Shown here in pieces: positions 29,247 through 37,732 of a stretch of DNA of 64,000 nucleotides; position 1 is the first letter of the stretch; each line of letters begins with the position of its first letter. Source of the DNA: Microbulbifer bruguierae (GTDB lineage Bacteria > Pseudomonadota > Gammaproteobacteria > Pseudomonadales > Cellvibrionaceae). The notes under the pieces are model-generated. The model was not told the origin of the DNA and did no database searches. It was given only the letters and a program-made list of their open reading frames with translations. The position numbers were made by a program, and so were the translations under genes. The stretch lies in NCBI RefSeq assembly GCF_029869925.1, contig NZ_CP118605.1:3810001-3874000 (forward strand), written 5' to 3'.

Positions 29247-29848
29247 ATCTGCTCAGCCTGAAGGTGTAGTTTTGCCCAGTTACTGGCCTGGAGCCGGTTT
29301 TTTACTCCGATCTTGCGGAATATGTTGTACATGTGGTTTTTGACGGTGTGCTCACTCAAATGCAGCTTTGACGCGATAATGCTGTTTGGCTCCCCGGTAG
29401 TGAGGTGGCCGAGGATTTCCTGCTCTCTTTTGGTGAGTAGCAGGCGGGATCTGGAGTCGCCATCGGCGGCATTACGGCTGCTCTGAATGGACGTTCCCAG
29501 CTTGTTGATCAGGTCCTTCTGACTGGCGCGGTTATCACACAGAAAAACCAGCTTGCGCTCTTCCAGGGGTTTTATGACATGTGATGGAAGATCGCCGGCG
29601 AAGTTGATCAGAAAAACCCGCGGGTGGTCGATGTTCTTCAGATAGTTGAATTCTGCATTGGGTATGGATTTGGATGTAAGTGGAAAACAGTCGACGATGA
29701 TGGATTCGTAGTGCTTCAGGCAGTGCTTCTGTTTGCCGAATTCAGATTTTTCCCAGGTGAAGGGCAGGGATTCCGAAATTAGCGCGTACAGTAAGTCCCC
29801 GTGAAGGCCGGAATCACTCAAAAAGAGAATCGGCATAGATGACCCCAT
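29243..29848 (-). CDS. csgD: LuxR-family regulator, CsgD-like
   Basis: A 201-residue transcription regulator at the head of the curli operon. The C-terminal LuxR-type helix-turn-helix (about 137-200) contains LTKREQEILGHL, SEHTVKNHMYNIFRKIGV. The N-terminal part has the length of a receiver domain but lacks the usual acidic pocket and phospho-acceptor pattern, as in E. coli CsgD. In E. coli, CsgD activates csgBAC and cellulose; here csgD is first in a collinear operon and may be autoregulated. The preceding noncoding region (to 30300) is the likely control region. Confidence 0.85.
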   Translation of the reverse strand: MGSSMPILFLSDSGLHGDLLYALISESLPFTWEKSEFGKQKHCLKHYESIIVDCFPLTSKSIPNAEFNYLKNIDHPRVFLINFAGDLPSHVIKPLEERKLVFLCDNRASQKDLINKLGTSIQSSRNAADGDSRSRLLLTKREQEILGHLTTGEPNSIIASKLHLSEHTVKNHMYNIFRKIGVKNRLQASNWAKLHLQAEQI

Positions 29849-30300
29849 AGCTATTCGATGATGATCTCGGGGAATGAGTTAGGCCAGGGCTGTTTCCCCC
29901 TGTCGGGTATTCCTCTCTATGCTTCCTTGCAAGGTATGAAATGCAAGATATTTGGATTTTTTGCCAATTGGAGGAATCGGTGCCAGTCAGATTAAGTGAA
30001 AAATCTCAATCCCTGAGAAATTTGTATGGAGTGTAGTAGGTAACTTCAAGGCAGCTGAGAAATGAGGTGACATCAGCTCAATAATATTTCCATTTAAGAA
30101 TGAATTTTTTAAGAATAAAAAATGGTGGGAAAACGATTTTTAGACGATCCGGAAATAAATTGTTGGGTGGCGCGTTTTTATGGATAATGAATAACCTTTT
30201 TCGGTCACGCTTTTTAATTTTAATAATGCGTGGGTATTCGCAGGTAAATACATTGCGCCGGTATCACATCTATTCAATTGCAATCGCCAGTCGGACCAGA
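29849..30300. other. Divergent control region between csgD and the ABC export operon
   Basis: About 450 nt of AT-rich, mostly noncoding DNA with promoters expected on both strands. An open frame continues upstream of the HlyD-type gene to 30100 but encodes an atypical Arg/Ile/Asn-rich stretch with no ribosome-binding site, so I leave it as noncoding. I see no clear palindromic operator. Confidence 0.5.
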
Positions 30301-31452
30301 ATGTTAAATTGGAAATGGCTGTGGATTATTCTTTGCCTGACATTTTGCGGCTGTAGTGAAGATCGAGAGGTCGCACTGGGCACCCTGGAGTGGGATCGAA
30401 TCGCGTTGCCCGCGCAGGCAGCGGAAGAAATTGTCGCCATTCATGTGCGCGAAGGGGAGCGTGTGGTGAAGGGACAGCTGCTGTTGCAGTTGGACCCTGA
30501 TGAGACTCTGGCTCGCTTGCAGGCGGCTGAAGCGGTGGTAGCGCGGCAGCTGGCCTCTTTGGCGGAGCTTGAGGCTGGGCCGCGTCGGGAAGAGATAGAA
30601 CGCGCCAGAGCAAACCTGGCCGCAGCCGAGGCTGAGTCCCGGGATCGCACGGCAGACTATCGCCGTCTGCAGGATCTGGGAAAGAAAGACTATGTATCCC
30701 GGTCCGATATCGATGGTGCACAGGCTGCGGCTCAGACTGCGCAGGAGCAGGTGCGTGCGGCCCGCGAACAGCTGCTCGAACTCGAGCGCGGCACGCGCAG
30801 TGAAGAAATAGAACAGGGTGAGGCGGCTCTGGCTGAGGCCCGTTCAGATGCCCGTGCGCAGCGGGTCCTGCTGGAAAAACTGTCGCTCCGCGCTCCCCGC
30901 GATGGCCTTGTGGACAGTATTCCATTTAAATTGGGGGATGAGGCACCTGTTGGAGCTTCCCTGGTCATTCTGCTTACCGGTGAAACTCCTTATGCCCGCG
31001 TTTATGTTCCGCAGCCTTTGCGCCTGCAGTTCGCCGTCGGCCAACGTGCGCGGATTACCCTGGAGGGCCTCGGCCCGGAAGACCGGGAGCGGCGGGCAAC
31101 CGAATCCGTTGGTGAGTATTTCGGGCAGGTGCGCATGGTACGCAACGAACCCAGCTTCACGCCTTACTACGCACTCACCGGCGACGACGTAAGCCGGCTG
31201 AGCTACATTGCCGAAATCCAGTTGTCAGAGGATGCCGCCAAATTACCGGCGGGATTACCCTTGCGTGCCGAGTTTGTTGCGTCCTCCGAGGCGAATACGG
31301 GGCCTGTTTCACCGGCGCCGATACCGGGTAATGCGCCGCAGACTGGTGAGACGGACCTTGGTGAGCAGGTTGACCGCGCGGAGGGTATGAAACAAAGCCA
31401 GTTCCCTGCCGGCGAAGCTGGCGCTGTCGAAGATTTCGAGGACGGCAAATAA
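30301..31452 (+). CDS. HlyD/YbhG-type membrane fusion protein
   Basis: A periplasmic adaptor of about 383 residues for the ABC exporter encoded next. After a hydrophobic N-terminus (residues 4-15) with a lipobox-like CGC, it has a first lipoyl half (EIVAIHVREGERVVKGQLLLQLD), a long Ala/Glu/Arg-rich coiled-coil hairpin (about 70-175), the second lipoyl half (LRAPRDGLVDSIPFKLGDEAPVG) and beta-barrel domains. The Pro/Gly-rich tail is disordered. I start at ATG 30301, because the 67 upstream codons lack coding character. Order adaptor-ATPase-permease resembles ybhGFSR of E. coli. Substrate unknown. Confidence 0.82.
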   Translation: MLNWKWLWIILCLTFCGCSEDREVALGTLEWDRIALPAQAAEEIVAIHVREGERVVKGQLLLQLDPDETLARLQAAEAVVARQLASLAELEAGPRREEIERARANLAAAEAESRDRTADYRRLQDLGKKDYVSRSDIDGAQAAAQTAQEQVRAAREQLLELERGTRSEEIEQGEAALAEARSDARAQRVLLEKLSLRAPRDGLVDSIPFKLGDEAPVGASLVILLTGETPYARVYVPQPLRLQFAVGQRARITLEGLGPEDRERRATESVGEYFGQVRMVRNEPSFTPYYALTGDDVSRLSYIAEIQLSEDAAKLPAGLPLRAEFVASSEANTGPVSPAPIPGNAPQTGETDLGEQVDRAEGMKQSQFPAGEAGAVEDFEDGK

Positions 31453-31461
31453 CGATGGTGA

Positions 31462-32445
31462 TTGACTTTGGAAAGTGAAGCTTCCGTCGCCATCCGCACC
31501 CGCGGGCTCACCAAAGCTTTCGGCAGCCTCACGGCAGTGGACAATGTCGATCTCACGGTGTCGAAGCGTCAGATCTACGGCTTCCTCGGCCCCAATGGTT
31601 CCGGCAAGTCCACCAGTATTCGCATGCTTTGCGGGTTACTCACGCCCAGTGCCGGCGAAATCGAAGTACTGGGGCTGCAGATTCCTGCAGAAGCGGAAGT
31701 CTTGCGTCAGCATATCGGTTACATGACCCAGCAATTTTCCCTGTTTACCGATCTCACGGTGCGGGAAAACCTGGAGTTCCTGTCGGCGGTACAGAATATG
31801 CCCGCGCGCGAGGCGCGGGCGCGCATCGATGAGTTGCTGGTGGAATACCACTTTGAGGGCCGTGCGGATCAGCTGGCCGGTACCATGAGCGGCGGGCAGA
31901 AGCAGCGCCTGGCGCTGGCAGGTGCAGTTATCCACAAACCGGAGTTGCTGTTTCTGGATGAGCCCACCAGCGCGGTGGATCCGGAATCCCGCAGGGATTT
32001 CTGGGAGAAGCTGTTCGAACTCACCGACGCCGGTACCACTATTCTGGTTTCAACCCACTATATGGATGAAGCTGAGCGCTGCCATCGTCTCGCAATCCTG
32101 GACCAGGGGCGGTTGGTGGCGGACGGCAGCCCGACGGAGCTTACCGGGGGTTTGCGCGGGCGCACCCTGCTGGTGGAAACGGAGCAACAGCGCAGTGCGC
32201 GCGGGGTATTACTGAAAATACCCGGGGTGATCAGTGCCGCGCAGATCGGCAACAGTCTGCGCTTGCTTACTGACGGGAAGCGGGCGAGCCCGGAAAAAAT
32301 GCGCGAGGCACTGCATGGTGAGGGTATTGACGCGCAGGTAGGGTCTGTAGAGCCAAGTCTCGAGGATGTGTTTGTGGCGGTAACCCACCATGCGGCGGCT
32401 GCCCGAGGCGAGTCGCGCAGAGCGCCAGGCGAGGAATCGTCGTGA
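31462..32445 (+). CDS. ABC exporter ATP-binding protein (YbhF-like, single domain)
   Basis: A 327-residue ABC ATPase with Walker A GPNGSGKS, Q-loop YMTQQFSLF, signature MSGGQKQRLAL, Walker B LLFLDEPTSAVDP and H-loop STHYMDEAE. The C-terminal ~90 residues form the regulatory extension seen in ABC-2 drug/lipid exporters. Only one nucleotide-binding domain is present, whereas E. coli YbhF has two. The start is a TTG; another TTG two codons downstream is equally possible. The stop overlaps the permease GTG by 4 nt. Confidence 0.9.
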   Translation: MTLESEASVAIRTRGLTKAFGSLTAVDNVDLTVSKRQIYGFLGPNGSGKSTSIRMLCGLLTPSAGEIEVLGLQIPAEAEVLRQHIGYMTQQFSLFTDLTVRENLEFLSAVQNMPAREARARIDELLVEYHFEGRADQLAGTMSGGQKQRLALAGAVIHKPELLFLDEPTSAVDPESRRDFWEKLFELTDAGTTILVSTHYMDEAERCHRLAILDQGRLVADGSPTELTGGLRGRTLLVETEQQRSARGVLLKIPGVISAAQIGNSLRLLTDGKRASPEKMREALHGEGIDAQVGSVEPSLEDVFVAVTHHAAAARGESRRAPGEESS

Positions 32446-33566
32446 ACGCCCGTCGCCTTTACGCCGTGTTGCAGAAAGAGTTTCGTCAGATGCGTCGGGA
32501 CCGTATGACGCTGGCGATGATCATCGGCATCCCGATCATGCAGCTGATGCTGTTTGGCTACGCGATCAATCTGAACTTGCGCCACTTGCCGGCGGCCATT
32601 GCCGATCAGGCGGGAACCAGTGCCTCGCGCCAGCAGGTAATGAATATGCTCGCCACCGAAGTGATCGAACCGGTGGCGGACGCGCAGACGCCGGAACAGC
32701 TGATGACCATGTTGCGCCGGGGTGAGATCAGTGTGGGTGTGGTGATTCCGTACGACTATGAACGTCGCTTAGCGCTGGGGCAGGAGGCGATCCAGATAGT
32801 GGTGGATGGCAGCGATACGGTAGTGCAGAGTGCGGCCGCGCAACTGGCACGGATGCCGGTGGGGGAGCCTCCGCCGGAGAACGACACCCTTCTACCCAAC
32901 CGCCAGTCCTCGGTGCCTTTGCCACGGTCATCCGTAAGTATCGTCAGCTTTTACAATCCCCAGCGGGTCTCGGCGATCAATATCGTACCGGGGCTGATTG
33001 GTATCATTCTGACCATGACCATGGTGATGTTCACCGCGGTGGCGATCGTGCGCGAGCGGGAGCGGGGCAACATGGAATTGCTGATTGCGACTCCGGTGAG
33101 TAGCGCGGAACTGATGATCGGCAAGGTGTTACCCTATGGCATGGTGGGGCTGATCCAGACCAGTCTGATTCTGTTGCTCGGCACCTGGCTGTTTGGCGTG
33201 CCCATTCGCGGCAGCCTGCTGGATGTATATATCGCCGCGCTGTTGCTGATTCTGGCCAACCTGACCATGGGACTGCTGATCTCCACCCGTGCACAGTCCC
33301 AGTTCCAGGCTATGCAGATGACCTTCTTCGTGTTTCTGCCGTCAATCCTGCTGTCCGGCTTTATGTTTCCCTTTGACGGTATGCCGAAGGCCGCACAGTG
33401 GCTGGCGGAGTTGTTGCCGCTCACCCATTTTCTGCGCCTGATTCGCGGGGTGATGTTGCGGGGTGCCGGCGTGTTCGAATTGTGGCCGGATCTTCTGGCG
33501 CTGATTGCCTTTATCTCCCTGATGATGTCTCTGACGATTCTGCGTTTCCGCAAGCGTCTCGATTAA
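32442..33566 (+). CDS. ABC-2 type permease (YbhS/YbhR-like)
   Basis: A 374-residue ABC-2 permease: one N-terminal helix (about 25-42), a large periplasmic domain (about 45-170), then five membrane helices. The motif RERERGNMELLIATPVS, typical of the coupling region, lies near residue 202. The GTG start overlaps the ATPase stop. Only one permease gene is present, so the transporter is probably a homodimer. Together with the adaptor and an outer-membrane channel encoded elsewhere it would form an export pump; the cargo is unknown. Confidence 0.9.
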   Translation: MNARRLYAVLQKEFRQMRRDRMTLAMIIGIPIMQLMLFGYAINLNLRHLPAAIADQAGTSASRQQVMNMLATEVIEPVADAQTPEQLMTMLRRGEISVGVVIPYDYERRLALGQEAIQIVVDGSDTVVQSAAAQLARMPVGEPPPENDTLLPNRQSSVPLPRSSVSIVSFYNPQRVSAINIVPGLIGIILTMTMVMFTAVAIVRERERGNMELLIATPVSSAELMIGKVLPYGMVGLIQTSLILLLGTWLFGVPIRGSLLDVYIAALLLILANLTMGLLISTRAQSQFQAMQMTFFVFLPSILLSGFMFPFDGMPKAAQWLAELLPLTHFLRLIRGVMLRGAGVFELWPDLLALIAFISLMMSLTILRFRKRLD

Positions 33567-33799
33567 ACGGCGGCCAGTGATGAGTGAATGCCAGCGGCTG
33601 CTACAGGTATTTGCGGCAGGAGGGAATTTCACGCCGGAAGTGTGATCCCATAAAAGAACTCGAACCGGTGTCTTTGATAGCATACGGGAGTTATTTCATT
33701 TATTCGGGTGGCATTAGCCGCCACCTGTGTCATTACAAGACTGATGTCAGGTCTGTAGAGCAACGATTGCTGGATTCCAGCAGGGGAGGGAGCTGTACC

Positions 33800-35230
33800 A
33801 TGACCGAAATTTTCCAGAGTTTGCCACCGTGGCTGTGGTTTATCCTTGGGCTGATCGCGTTGTTTCTGGCGCGCAAGCCGGTGCATCAGGGGATCTACGC
33901 CCTGGCGCGCTTCTTTCACTATTCCCTGCGCCTGGGGGCCAATGCGGTAGCCGCAGCGGAAGGGCGCCTGCAGCTGCGCAATCGCGAGGTGCTGTTGGCC
34001 GCGGGGCGCGAGGCTGCCGAACGGCATATAGAGCGCGAGTTTGACCGTATCGAGAACGCGATGAAAAAGGAGCTCGCGCAGTATCCAGCCCTACATCGTC
34101 GCTTGTGCGAGCAGCTCACCGCGATCGATGAAGACTATGTGCGCAGCGCTGAAGTGCCCCCGGAGCCCAGCAACTGGTCCAAGGCCATCAAAGCGGTGGC
34201 GGAAATCCCGGCCAAGCACGATCCGGTAGTGGGTGATGTGCTGGAGACCATTCACGGTTCCATGCGCAAGGCCGAAGCCAAGGCTCTTGAAGCCTATCGG
34301 GAGTCCGCGCGCGAGCGCCACCAGTTACTCAAGCGTATGATGCCCGCCTGGCGCTCCATCCTGAACAGTCTCGGCAAGGTCAATAAAACCGTCACTTCCG
34401 TACAGCAGCGGGCCAGGGTCGTGGACGGACATATGGAACGCTACGAGGAAATTCTGCAGAGCAGTGACCGCGCCCAGCGGATGCTGTCCTCCTCCTCCCT
34501 GAGCCAGTTCTTTATCTCCGCATTTGTGCTGGCGATTGCTGTGGGTGGGGCGCTGATCAACTTCCACCTGATCGCGCGACCCATGACCGAAATGGTGGGG
34601 GGCACAAGTTACATCGGTAATTTCAAGGTGGCGGATATTTCCGCGCTGGTGATTATCCTGGTCGAGATCACCATGGGGCTGTTCGTGATGGAGTGCCTGC
34701 GCATCACGCGCCTGTTTCCGGTGATCAGCGCACTCCACGACAAGCTGCGCACGCGCATGATGTGGGCCGCATTTATCCTGTTGTTGTTCCTCGCTGCGGT
34801 AGAGGCCGGACTCGCCTTTATGCGCGAGGTGTTGATGCAGGAAGATCTGGCAGTAAGCGCGCAACTACGCGGCGCGGAGATGGCCGTCACGACTGGCGGT
34901 GTCTACTGGATTACCACCGCTGCACAGATGGGGATGGGGTTTATTCTGCCCTTCGCGCTCACCTTTGTTGCCATTCCGCTGGAAAACTTTATCGCTTCCT
35001 CGCGTACGGTCATCGGCATCCTGGCGGCGTTTTTTCTGCGTCTGTTGTCGGTGGTGTTGCGTCTTGCCGGCACGGCTATCTGGCGCACCGGGGCCATGCT
35101 GGTGCGGATTTACGATATCGTAATTTTCTTCCCGCTGTGGCTGGAGGCGCGCTTTCTGCGTTGGCGCGAGCAGGCGGCACAGAAAGCGGAAACTGCGAAA
35201 TCCACCTCAGAGCTGGAGCAGGCATCATGA
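33800..35230 (+). CDS. Membrane protein with long coiled coil, coupled to a VWA lipoprotein
   Basis: A 476-residue protein I do not recognise. One N-terminal membrane helix (about 10-27) is followed by a charged, helical, probably coiled-coil region (about 45-235) rich in Arg, Glu and Ala, then four or five membrane helices (starting FFISAFVLAIAVGGALI, VIILVEITMGLFVMECL, MMWAAFILLLFLAAVEAGL). The C-terminal tail is charged. The start at 33800 is set by GGGAGGGAG upstream; 72 earlier codons in frame are not convincing. Its stop overlaps the next gene's ATG by 4 nt, so the two products are very likely partners in one envelope complex. Confidence 0.72.
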   Translation: MTEIFQSLPPWLWFILGLIALFLARKPVHQGIYALARFFHYSLRLGANAVAAAEGRLQLRNREVLLAAGREAAERHIEREFDRIENAMKKELAQYPALHRRLCEQLTAIDEDYVRSAEVPPEPSNWSKAIKAVAEIPAKHDPVVGDVLETIHGSMRKAEAKALEAYRESARERHQLLKRMMPAWRSILNSLGKVNKTVTSVQQRARVVDGHMERYEEILQSSDRAQRMLSSSSLSQFFISAFVLAIAVGGALINFHLIARPMTEMVGGTSYIGNFKVADISALVIILVEITMGLFVMECLRITRLFPVISALHDKLRTRMMWAAFILLLFLAAVEAGLAFMREVLMQEDLAVSAQLRGAEMAVTTGGVYWITTAAQMGMGFILPFALTFVAIPLENFIASSRTVIGILAAFFLRLLSVVLRLAGTAIWRTGAMLVRIYDIVIFFPLWLEARFLRWREQAAQKAETAKSTSELEQAS

Positions 35231-35877
35231 AAAATCCCCGGTCTATATGGTGCCTCCTGTTGCTGACTTCTCTACTCGCTTCCTGTGGCGAGCCGGTGGC
35301 GCGCAACCAGGGGGTGTATATGCTGATTGATACTTCCGGTACCTATACCGAGGAGCTGGGTAAAGCGCAGCAGGTTATCAATTACACGCTGACCAAACTC
35401 AACCCGGGGGATTCCTTCGCGGTGGCCAGTATCAATACCGGCAGCTTCAGTGAGAAAAACATTCACGCCAAGGTCACCTTCGACGATCGCCCCAGTGTGA
35501 CGAATAAGCAAAAACAGGCATTCCAGCAGGCGATCGACAGCTTTGTCGCCGGTGCCCAGCCCGCGGCCTATACCGATATCACTGGAGGCCTGTTGCAGGC
35601 GGTGGAATTTCTCAATGAAAAGGAGCCGGGCCGCAAGACCATCCTGATTTTTTCCGACCTGAAGGAAGAAATAAAAGATGGCTATAACCGGGATGTCCCT
35701 CTCACTCTGGAAGGGTTCGATCTGGTTGCCCTCAACGTAACCAAGTTGCGCTCGGACAATGTGGACCCCAACGAGTATCTTGGGCGCCTGCAACAATGGC
35801 AGGAGAAGGTAGAGTTGAACGGCGGCAGCTGGCGAGTCGTGAACGACCTGGAGCGACTGGAAAGGATTCTGCGCTAA
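35227..35877 (+). CDS. VWA-domain lipoprotein
   Basis: A 216-residue lipoprotein (lipobox LLASC near residue 20) whose mature part is a von Willebrand factor A fold. The metal-ion-dependent adhesion site is visible as DTSGT (about 38-42), the Thr of YTDITGG and the Asp of ILIFSDLKEE. Such domains bind protein partners through a divalent cation. The gene starts inside the stop of the coiled-coil membrane protein gene (ATGA), so stoichiometric production is likely. It may sense or tether a ligand on the periplasmic face of that partner. Function is not known. Confidence 0.78.
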   Translation: MKNPRSIWCLLLLTSLLASCGEPVARNQGVYMLIDTSGTYTEELGKAQQVINYTLTKLNPGDSFAVASINTGSFSEKNIHAKVTFDDRPSVTNKQKQAFQQAIDSFVAGAQPAAYTDITGGLLQAVEFLNEKEPGRKTILIFSDLKEEIKDGYNRDVPLTLEGFDLVALNVTKLRSDNVDPNEYLGRLQQWQEKVELNGGSWRVVNDLERLERILR

Positions 35878-35935
35878 GCGGAGTGAGGGCTTTTCTCTGA
35901 ACAAACGCGTCTGGCGTCCGGCAACCGGGCGCCCT

Positions 35936-36697
35936 TTGGTGATTGCCCATGGCGATGAATCCGGTTGCGGACTTTACCCGGGCAATACGCTGTTTTACCT
36001 GCGCAAAATGCTAGAACTGGGCGTCGATGCACTGGAACTGGATCTGAATCTCACCGCAGATGGTCACCTGATCCTGATGCACGATCCCACCCTGGAGCGC
36101 ACCACCAACGGCTGCGGCCCGGTGCGTGTACATACCCTGTCGCAATTGCGCGAGCTTAATGCTGCATATCACTGGAGCCGGGATGGTGAAAATTACCCCT
36201 ATCGCGACCGGCCATTACCCATCGCCACCATTGACGAAGTTTTCGCGGCAATTCCTGAAGCGCCACTGATCATTGAACTGAAAAACAATGACGCCGAAGC
36301 TGCCCGGGCGATGAGCCGTGCCATCCGCAAAGCGGGCCGCGATGACCGGGTGATCGTGTCGTCCTTTCATCACCGGGTCATCCGCGAGTTTCGCCGCCTG
36401 AGCCCGTCTGTGAAGACCGGAGCCACCATGCCCGAGGCATTGATGCTTTATTTGGGGCAGTGGGCGGGTATCGCGAAATTCCTACCCTGCGATTATCAGA
36501 CCATGCAGTTGCCGACTCGTTATTGTGGGCTGGATGTCTGTTCGCCGCGGTTTATCGCGGCAGCGCGACGGAGAGGATTGCATTTATCGGTATGGACTGT
36601 CGATGACCCTGAACAGATGAAACACTATATTGACCTCGGAATTGACGGAATCGTTACCAACAGACCTGACCGGCTACTGAAATTACTGCCGGGCTGA
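35936..36697 (+). CDS. Glycerophosphodiester phosphodiesterase-like protein, copy 1
   Basis: A TIM-barrel of the GDPD family, about 253 residues, related to enzymes that cleave glycerophosphodiesters to glycerol-3-phosphate and alcohol. Conserved metal and catalytic residues are present: ALELDLNLTADG (Glu, Asp), LILMHDPTLERTTNG (His) and LIIELKNN (Glu, Lys). The opening catalytic HR motif is changed to HG (VIAHGDESG), and the usual PENT is PGNT. No signal peptide is visible. The start is uncertain: TTG 35936 lies inside the first strand and lacks a ribosome-binding site, whereas a CTG at 35897 with GAGGG seven bases upstream would add a natural N-terminus. Confidence 0.8.
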   Translation: MVIAHGDESGCGLYPGNTLFYLRKMLELGVDALELDLNLTADGHLILMHDPTLERTTNGCGPVRVHTLSQLRELNAAYHWSRDGENYPYRDRPLPIATIDEVFAAIPEAPLIIELKNNDAEAARAMSRAIRKAGRDDRVIVSSFHHRVIREFRRLSPSVKTGATMPEALMLYLGQWAGIAKFLPCDYQTMQLPTRYCGLDVCSPRFIAAARRRGLHLSVWTVDDPEQMKHYIDLGIDGIVTNRPDRLLKLLPG

Positions 36698-36727
36698 ACC
36701 GATTGGCCTCGCCAGTTAAATGAATAA

Positions 36728-37663
36728 ATGGATCGTCGAATGACTAAAAAGCTGATTCTGTTTATTTTTTTGGCGGTATCGATGTTTATTGGCTGGCGCT
36801 GGCTTATTGCCCGGCCGGCAGTGGATACCGGATTACAGTTCCCCAGTTATCGCAGTGAGGGCTTCCGTCGTCCGCTGGTGATTGCCCATGCGGATGATTC
36901 CGGACAGGGGATTTACCCGGGTAACACGCTGATATTTTTGCAGCAAATGGCGGCGATGAAAGTGGATGTACTCGAGATGGATGTACATGCCACCGCGGAT
37001 AATCAACTGGTGCTGATGCACGATGCCAGCGTCGACCGTACGACCGAAGGGCAGGGCGCTATTCGGGATAAAACCCTGGCCGAACTGAAGCAGTTGAATG
37101 TGGCTTATCACTGGAGCCAGGACGGCACTACCTACCCTTTCCGGGAAAAGCCCCAGCGGATAGTGACGGTGGATGACGTGTTTCAGGCGTTCCCTTCCTA
37201 CCCCATGGTCATCGAGCTGAAAACAGCGGACCCGGATGCGGCACAGTCACTGTGCCGCAAACTGAAAGCCTTCCAGAAGAGTAATCAGGTTATTGTCTCT
37301 TCTTTTCACCAGCGGGGCATACAGGTGTTCCGGGAAGACTGTCCGCATGTGGCGACCGGCGCCGGTGCGGATGAGGTCAGAAACTTCGTGATAGCAGCAA
37401 AGCTCCGTGCATTTCGCTTGCTGAGTCCGAAATATCAGGCGTTACATATTCCCGTCACCTATGAAGGTATTACGCTGGTTGATCGCAGCAGTGTACGGCA
37501 GGCACAAGACCGTGGAGTACGGGTGGATGTGTGGACGGTGAACGATGAAGCGGAAATGCGTCAGCTGATAGAAATTGGGGTGGACGGCATTATGACCGAC
37601 AGACCCGATCGTCTGTTTCAGTTAATCGAGGATATTGAATTGATGCACGAGATGGATGATTAG
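36728..37663 (+). CDS. Glycerophosphodiester phosphodiesterase-like protein, copy 2 (membrane-anchored)
   Basis: A 311-residue paralogue of the preceding gene, with the same order of blocks (VIAHADDSGQGIYPGNT, VLEMDVHATADNQLVLMHD, MVIELKTA, RVDVWTVNDEAEM). It has an N-terminal hydrophobic segment (about 9-27) that would anchor it with the barrel in the periplasm. Here too the catalytic HR is altered, to HA. The two genes are 30 nt apart and look like a tandem duplication with different localisation. A second possible start lies at ATG 36740. A strong terminator follows. Confidence 0.83.
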   Translation: MDRRMTKKLILFIFLAVSMFIGWRWLIARPAVDTGLQFPSYRSEGFRRPLVIAHADDSGQGIYPGNTLIFLQQMAAMKVDVLEMDVHATADNQLVLMHDASVDRTTEGQGAIRDKTLAELKQLNVAYHWSQDGTTYPFREKPQRIVTVDDVFQAFPSYPMVIELKTADPDAAQSLCRKLKAFQKSNQVIVSSFHQRGIQVFREDCPHVATGAGADEVRNFVIAAKLRAFRLLSPKYQALHIPVTYEGITLVDRSSVRQAQDRGVRVDVWTVNDEAEMRQLIEIGVDGIMTDRPDRLFQLIEDIELMHEMDD

Positions 37664-37687
37664 GGTTTTTCCTCTGGAGGTTTTCGA

Positions 37688-37722
37688 TAAAAAGCCGAGG
37701 CTGAAACCCCTCGGCTTTTTAT
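37688..37722. terminator. Bidirectional terminator after the GDPD pair
   Basis: AAAAAGCCGAGG and CCTCGGCTTTTT pair across an 8-nt loop, with A and T runs on both sides. It separates the GDPD genes from the convergent RND pump gene. Confidence 0.92.
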
Positions 37723-37732
37723 TTTCTAATTT

